Below, one piece after another: positions 7,362 through 11,027 of a stretch of 11,027 bases of DNA (positions within the stretch are counted from its first letter, which is position 1; every line of letters begins with the position of its first letter). The translations under genes were made by a program, and so were the position numbers. The notes beneath the pieces were generated by a model. It saw only the letters and a list, made by a program, of their open reading frames with translations, ran no database searches and was not told the origin of the DNA. Source of the DNA: Thalassiosira profunda (taxonomy: Eukaryota; Bacillariophyta; Thalassiosirophyceae; Thalassiosirales; Thalassiosiraceae); the NCBI GenBank assembly GCA_036939355.1, contig JALLAP010003464.1:1-11027 (forward strand). The letters are read 5' to 3'.

Positions 7362-8883
7362 TCAAACGATCTCCGGCTCCGTGTCGTCTTTCGATTCATC
7401 TCTTTCGGCCAATTCGACCTCTGGGGCCACTTTGTCCGGATCCGATGCAACAGCTTTAAGATCATCGATTCCACCATCCTGATGAATTTTGGTCGATGTG
7501 AACAGCCCAATCAAGCCAAAGACGGCAAAGAAGGGATAGATCACGCCCGGAGCGACTAAACTGACATTCTGAGCCAGCAGCGTTGCCACCAATGGCGAAA
7601 AGGCACTCGCTGTGCAGTGTGCTAAGTCGTAACCCAACGAAGCCGAAGTCGCCCGCACCTTTGGAGGGAATTTCTCCACCAACCAAGCCGAGATGGGACC
7701 ACCGTAGAGGCATAGCAGAATTCCCAAGAAGAATTGTGCGAAGAAAGCACTCACGCCATTCCCCCTTGAGATGACAAGCATCATTATCGGTCCAAACGCT
7801 CCAAGACCAATGCAACCAGCGACCATCATTTTCATGCGTCCGAAGCGATCGGACAATTTGCCTGCCAAGGGCAACGGCAGAGTCATTCCAAAGAGCATCG
7901 ACAGCGCATTAATCCAGAAGGCGTGCTCAATGGGTGGCTGAAGAATGTCGTCCATGTAAATTGCCATCCACACGAAAGTGATGTAGAACCCTGCGCCCCA
8001 CAGCATTGGGACCAGAGTTGCGGAGACCAAAGCTGGCATATTCTCCTTCCGCACAGACTCTCTCAGAGGATGTTTCGATTGCGTCAGCTCCTCTCCGTTC
8101 TCACTGACGCCAGTGTCGTCATCATATTCACCTGCATTCGGGTGATGCTCCTCGCCGTGCACTTTCAGGTAGATTGCAACAAATGCAATCAAGATGCCGC
8201 TCAGGAAGGGCAACCTCCATCCCCAGCTCACCAGCTGTTCCTCGGTCAAAATCGCGCGCAGAGTGGCGCCGACGCAGTTGCCCAGGAGGGTTCCGACGTT
8301 GGCTGCCATCATCACCAGCGCTCCAAAGTACCCCCAGCTCTCCTTCGGGCGCGTCTCAACCGTATAAATCAAAGAAGCTGGAAGCTGGCCTCCCACGCTC
8401 ATGCCCTGCAGCAGTCGACATATCACCAAAAGCACCGTACTGAGCACCCCCACCTGCTCGTACGTTGGCAGACAGCCGAGGGCGAACGTTGGCACCGCCA
8501 TTAGGAATAGGCTCATTACTAGCCCATACTTTCTCCCGTGCTTATCTCCCATGTAACCTATGAGCATTCCGCCGAACGGCCTCATCATAAATGCGCCTCC
8601 GTATACTGCAAACGATTTGAGGAGGTTGTCGTCGCAAAACTCTCCGGTGCAGTTGGAGGGCGTGTCCGACGGCGGGAAGAACACGTCGGCGATGACATCG
8701 CTGAAGAATCCAAAGAGGGCAAAGTCGTACCACTCTATGCATAAGAAGATGCGAGCAATGAACATGAGATGTGAGCAAAGCCAAATTTGCGAGGATCAGA
8801 GCCCAACAATTGCACGTTCGTCTCAACTCACCGAGGACGTTGCCCATGACGCCCGCGATCGTTTGCCCGGTGGAGTTGACCAT
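7362..8883 (-). CDS. MHS-family (ProP-like) major facilitator transporter, two exons
   Basis: Exons are complement 8883-8832 and 8734-7362, giving 474 residues and stop TGA at 7364-7362. Exon 1 encodes MVNSTGQTIAGVMGNVL plus the first base of a Glu codon; splicing creates GNVLEWYDFALFGFF, the family's hallmark first membrane segment. Other family marks are the loop 2-3 motif GYMGDKHGRK (77-86), RLLQGMSVGGQ (124-134), WGWRLPFLSG (about 188-197) and the loop 8-9 motif GKLSDRFGR (309-317). About 12 hydrophobic segments are expected. The central loop and the C-terminal tail are acidic. Members of this family move metabolites such as proline, betaine, 2-oxoglutarate or citrate with protons; the substrate here cannot be read. 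Start ATG 8883 has a good context (CAACATGG). The family is best known from bacteria, so old transfer is possible. The gene is divergent from the methyltransferase. Confidence 0.88.
8735..8831 (-). other. Intron of the transporter gene (97 nt, phase 1)
   Basis: On the minus strand the donor is CTCG|GTGAGT and the acceptor is GCATAG|AGTGG. It splits the Glu codon of the EWYDF motif (G|AG). The splice is supported by the exact reconstitution of a conserved family motif from both sides. A frame running without splicing from 8765 starts inside this intron and lacks the N-terminus. Confidence 0.9.
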
Positions 8884-9254
8884 GTTGCGCTCTTTTTTTC
8901 TTTTGTGTTGCAAGTTGCAACGCCGGAAATGCAGAGCCCCTCAATGAACCGCCAGCCCAATAACAATGAAACCCTGGCCCTGGCCGCCGGTGATATGAAG
9001 GAGGGGGGCTGGTTGTCGGGCTGGTGAAGGTGAAGGTGGGTGAATGTGAACCGTCTTTGGCTGAGCATGAGATCTTCCGCGCGCAGTACTGATTCCTACG
9101 TTAAAAGATACTCCTTCCAAATTTCTTGGCAATAATTTTTGACCGCCCCCCGCCCCCCGCCCCAGCGAGAGACCGCCACCCGCACTGAAACTGAACGTCT
9201 CCCCAACCCATCAACCACCGGCGCGGGCAACGCTGATCTCCACCGAGCGTGCAT
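8884..9254. other. Divergent promoter region between transporter and methyltransferase
   Basis: These 371 bp separate two start codons on opposite strands, so both promoters and 5' UTRs should be here. The only notable features are a poly-T run near 8892 and the C-rich block at 9146-9163. Open frames across it are shadows with no recognisable protein. Confidence 0.6.
9146..9163 (-). other. GC box / possible G-quadruplex in divergent promoter
   Basis: The plus strand reads C6-G-C6-G-C4, so the minus strand has G4-C-G6-C-G6. It resembles a GC box and could fold into a two- or three-tier quadruplex if a G6 run is split. It lies about 92 bp upstream of the methyltransferase ATG and about 263 bp upstream of the transporter ATG. 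Confidence 0.45.
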
Positions 9255-10295
9255 ATGGTCATGGTCCCTGGACTGGCTGCGTTCGTCAACTTGGCATCCC
9301 TTGCACCGCGCAGGCGCTGCTTCGATCGCTGCAACAACATCTGCAAAATGCCCGCGTCCGGCACCGCAGCAGTAGGCGGGGACGATGCCGACAACAACGC
9401 ACGCTTCAACGAAATGGAGCACAGGAATTGGGAGAAGGGATTCGAGGCGTACGACCAAGGCTTCGGCCCGTTGACTCGCCAGACGATACCGACCCTCCTG
9501 TCCAATGCCGGGTATCCTCCCGCTGGCGGTGGCGCCGAGAGGCCGTGCCGCCTGCTCGACGTGGCGACGGGGCCGGGCTTCGTGCTGTCGGCTGCCGTCG
9601 ATTCGGTTTTAGAGAATGAATCAAAGCAATCATCATTTCATTTGACAGGCTTGGATATCACACAAAACTTTCTTGGCTTGGCAGAGGAGCGGATCCGTGC
9701 GCAAATGCAACGCCGGCCCTCCGACCAAATCAAGGTGGACTTTGTCGAAGGGAGCGCAGAGACCCTGCCCTTTCCCGACGACTCCTTTGACTCCGTTGTG
9801 TGCAACTTTGGCATCCTCCATTTCTTCCATCCCGATGCTTTCCTGCGAGAATCTTTTCGGGTGCTGCGCCCAGGCGGCAGAGTCGGTTTCTCGGCATGGG
9901 CCCCGCCAGTGCGGACGGAGGGATTCAACATTGCATTGACATCCATCGAGGAGGTGGGGAATCCGAACGTGGAAGGTCTGCCGGAGGGACCGAAATTCTT
10001 CACGTTTGGAGATACTGAGCAATCGATGACGGTGTTGAGAGAAGTTGGATTCGAGGACGTGCAATCGACGGAGCTAAGCGAGATGACGTGGGATAATGTG
10101 AAGGATGGAGCTATGCTGTACAATGTCTTATTGAACGGTACCTCCCGGACCAGGGAGGTGCTGTTGGGCCAGACTCCGGAAGAAACGGCCGCAATCCAAG
10201 CACTGATGCAGAAGAAGTACAATGCTGTCACCGAAGGCGGGAAAAGACATCTGAGAATGCCGGCTCTGGTATCTTCCGGCCAGAAGCCTCGATAA
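9255..10295 (+). CDS. Class I SAM-dependent methyltransferase (Methyltransf_11 / UbiE-COQ5-like fold)
   Basis: A single exon of 346 residues, ending with TAA 10293-10295. The SAM-binding motif I is LLDVATGPG (100-108), followed by an acidic residue ending strand 2 (GLDIT, Asp134), motif EGSAETLPF (165-173), DSFDSVVCNFGILHF (about 176-190) and post-II RVLRPGGRVGF (from about 202). This order is that of the UbiE/COQ5-type small-molecule methyltransferases. The acceptor substrate cannot be read. The first about 30 residues (LAAFVNLASLAPRRRC) lack acids until Asp24, are hydrophobic and Arg-bearing, and could be a mitochondrial presequence. ATG 9348 (AAAATGCC) would give a shorter 315-residue protein containing the full domain. 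ATG 9255 is chosen as the first ATG in frame; ATG 9261 is close behind. The transporter is divergent upstream and mevalonate kinase follows 199 bp downstream on the same strand. Confidence 0.8.
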   Translation: MVMVPGLAAFVNLASLAPRRRCFDRCNNICKMPASGTAAVGGDDADNNARFNEMEHRNWEKGFEAYDQGFGPLTRQTIPTLLSNAGYPPAGGGAERPCRLLDVATGPGFVLSAAVDSVLENESKQSSFHLTGLDITQNFLGLAEERIRAQMQRRPSDQIKVDFVEGSAETLPFPDDSFDSVVCNFGILHFFHPDAFLRESFRVLRPGGRVGFSAWAPPVRTEGFNIALTSIEEVGNPNVEGLPEGPKFFTFGDTEQSMTVLREVGFEDVQSTELSEMTWDNVKDGAMLYNVLLNGTSRTREVLLGQTPEETAAIQALMQKKYNAVTEGGKRHLRMPALVSSGQKPR

Positions 10296-10308
10296 ACATA
10301 TCGCTGAG

Positions 10309-10314
10309 AATAAA
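10309..10314 (+). terminator. AATAAA polyadenylation signal of the methyltransferase gene
   Basis: A canonical AATAAA starts 14 nt after the TAA stop. It would put the 3' end near 10325-10340 and leave about 150 bp for the promoter of the next gene. Such a short 3' UTR fits the compact layout. Confidence 0.5.
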
Positions 10315-10379
10315 GTATCATCCTCTGGTATCCATCTCTGCCTCACGACAACAATCGCCCATGCGACTTTGCACGCTAC

Positions 10380-10415
10380 TACCTACCTACCTAAGTACGT
10401 ACGTACGTAAGTACC
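10380..10415. repeat. Degenerate TANN tetranucleotide array with a palindromic core
   Basis: Nine consecutive 4-bp units all start with TA, in the order TACC x3, TAAG, TACG x3, TAAG, TACC. The TACG block makes a perfect 14-bp palindrome at 10396-10409. It lies 80 bp upstream of the mevalonate kinase start codon. Confidence 0.85.
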
Positions 10416-10416
10416 A

Positions 10417-10452
10417 TGCGATTTTGCGATTTGCGATCTGCGATCTGCGATC
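10417..10452. repeat. Heptamer tandem repeat TGCGATC/T, five units
   Basis: Units are TGCGATTT (8 bp), TGCGATT, then TGCGATC three times. The array follows the TANN array after one base and ends 42 bp before the mevalonate kinase ATG, so it is in the 5' UTR or core promoter. Confidence 0.85.
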
Positions 10453-10494
10453 TTTGCAAAGAAGTGCACCGCTTCACCGACCATTCCCTGCACC

Positions 10495-11027
10495 ATGGCC
10501 GGCGCCTTCCCCATCGACCAAACGCGCGCCTTCGGCAAGCTCATCCTCTTCGGGGAGCACCTCGTGGTGTACAAGGCCCCGGCGCTGGTCGGCGCCGTCG
10601 CGGCCTACACTGATTGTCACCTCGAGTACCTCGATGCACCCGGGCTGGAGGTGATCGACAACCGCCCCGCCGTGCCCCTTTACAAAGACAAGAAGAGGGC
10701 CGAGGGCGAGGAGGCGATCAATCTCACATTGAAACATTTGGGCGTCGATCCGACGAAGCGAGGGGTGAAATTGACCTTCGGAGGCGACCTGTGCTGCGCC
10801 TCGGGGATCGGTGCATCGGCCGCCCAGGTGGTCTCCCTCGCCCGGGCCGTCAACCTCGCCGACAATCGATCCCTGTCCGAGGACGAGATCAACGCGGCCG
10901 GCTACGAGGGCGAAAAGGGCTATCACGGCACGCCGTCGGGCATCGACAACACGGCCGCGACCTTCGGGGGATTGCTCCGGTTCCAGCGGACGGACGGCGC
11001 GCCCGTCTTCGAGAAGAAGCACTTCCC
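10495..11027 (+). CDS. Mevalonate kinase (GHMP family), 5' part, cut by window end
   Basis: ATG 10495 (CACCATGG, a strong context) opens 177 full codons without a stop to the window end. The GHMP/mevalonate kinase motifs are in order: GKLILFGEHLVVYKAPAL (14-31), the glycine-rich phosphate loop ASGIGASAA (102-110), and HGTPSGIDN (144-152), whose Asp151 corresponds to the catalytic Asp of mevalonate kinases. The enzyme phosphorylates mevalonate with ATP in the cytosolic or peroxisomal isoprenoid pathway. No targeting peptide is seen. The loop reads GIGASAA rather than the GLGSSAA of animal enzymes, and Lys27 replaces the usual Gly of VVxGxPA. About 150-200 residues should lie beyond the window. 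Another GHMP kinase (for example phosphomevalonate kinase) is less likely given the HGTPSGIDN motif. Confidence 0.88.
   Translation, partial: MAGAFPIDQTRAFGKLILFGEHLVVYKAPALVGAVAAYTDCHLEYLDAPGLEVIDNRPAVPLYKDKKRAEGEEAINLTLKHLGVDPTKRGVKLTFGGDLCCASGIGASAAQVVSLARAVNLADNRSLSEDEINAAGYEGEKGYHGTPSGIDNTAATFGGLLRFQRTDGAPVFEKKHF

Noticed and set aside
8735..8765. Transporter start at 8765 (MFIARIFLCIEW)
   Set aside because: This is intron read-through. Splicing from exon 1 rebuilds the conserved GNVLEWYDF motif, which the unspliced frame lacks.
10380..10452. CRISPR-like array
   Set aside because: The units are 4 and 7 bp without spacers; these are simple tandem repeats in a eukaryotic genome.
10361..10654. 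97-codon plus-strand ORF over the mevalonate kinase start
   Set aside because: It is in a different frame from the mevalonate kinase motifs and runs through the microsatellite arrays.
9255..11027. Functional cluster of UbiE/COQ5-like methyltransferase and mevalonate kinase (ubiquinone/isoprenoid)
   Set aside because: The methyltransferase substrate cannot be assigned, the genes have separate 3' and 5' signals, and adjacency alone is weak evidence in eukaryotes.

Overview
The window is nuclear DNA from a eukaryotic alga with a secondary plastid, most likely a diatom or a related stramenopile. Three things point there. Genes are interrupted by short GT-AG introns (84, 94 and 97 nt). An RRM protein begins with a signal peptide ending in an A^F cleavage motif (AWA^FQQGRAP), typical of plastid-targeted proteins in diatoms and relatives. 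Gene content is eukaryotic (LIN54/TSO1-type CXC protein, TOG/HEAT protein, mevalonate kinase). The species is not fixed by the sequence.

Layout: (1) 1-1107 (+), the 3' part of a probable TOG/HEAT microtubule-associated protein, running in from the left edge. (2) 1341-5055 (-), a large gene for a CXC (CRC) DNA-binding protein of the LIN54/TSO1 family with an F-box-like C-terminus. (3) about 5077-6285, a 1.2 kb divergent intergenic region with E2F-like and CHR-like motifs. (4) 6286-7101 (+), a plastid-targeted RRM protein with one intron. (5) 7362-8883 (-), an MHS-family (ProP-like) transporter with a small first exon. (6) 9255-10295 (+), a class I SAM methyltransferase. (7) 10495-11027 (+), the 5' part of a mevalonate kinase, cut by the right edge. 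Genes 1/2 and 3/4 converge, genes 2/3 and 4/5 diverge, and 5/6 run head to tail. Spacing is compact except for the 1.2 kb region.

The most important technical point is that each of the three N characters (3049, 3794, 4698) is flanked by two identical 72-bp copies. These are unmerged contig overlaps, not biological duplications, and all three lie inside gene 2. Each adds 73 nt and breaks the reading frame. Removing one copy plus the N at each, and splicing one 94-nt intron, gives a single continuous frame of 1,133 codons plus stop.

The best candidate for something new is the joined gene 2 product: a low-complexity N-terminal half, a PPGYP-rich tract, a complete two-CXC DNA-binding domain and a terminal F-box-like motif. 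If real, it would link LIN54/TSO1-type DNA recognition to Skp1-cullin machinery. I see no operon-like functional system; the genes otherwise appear to be ordinary neighbours.
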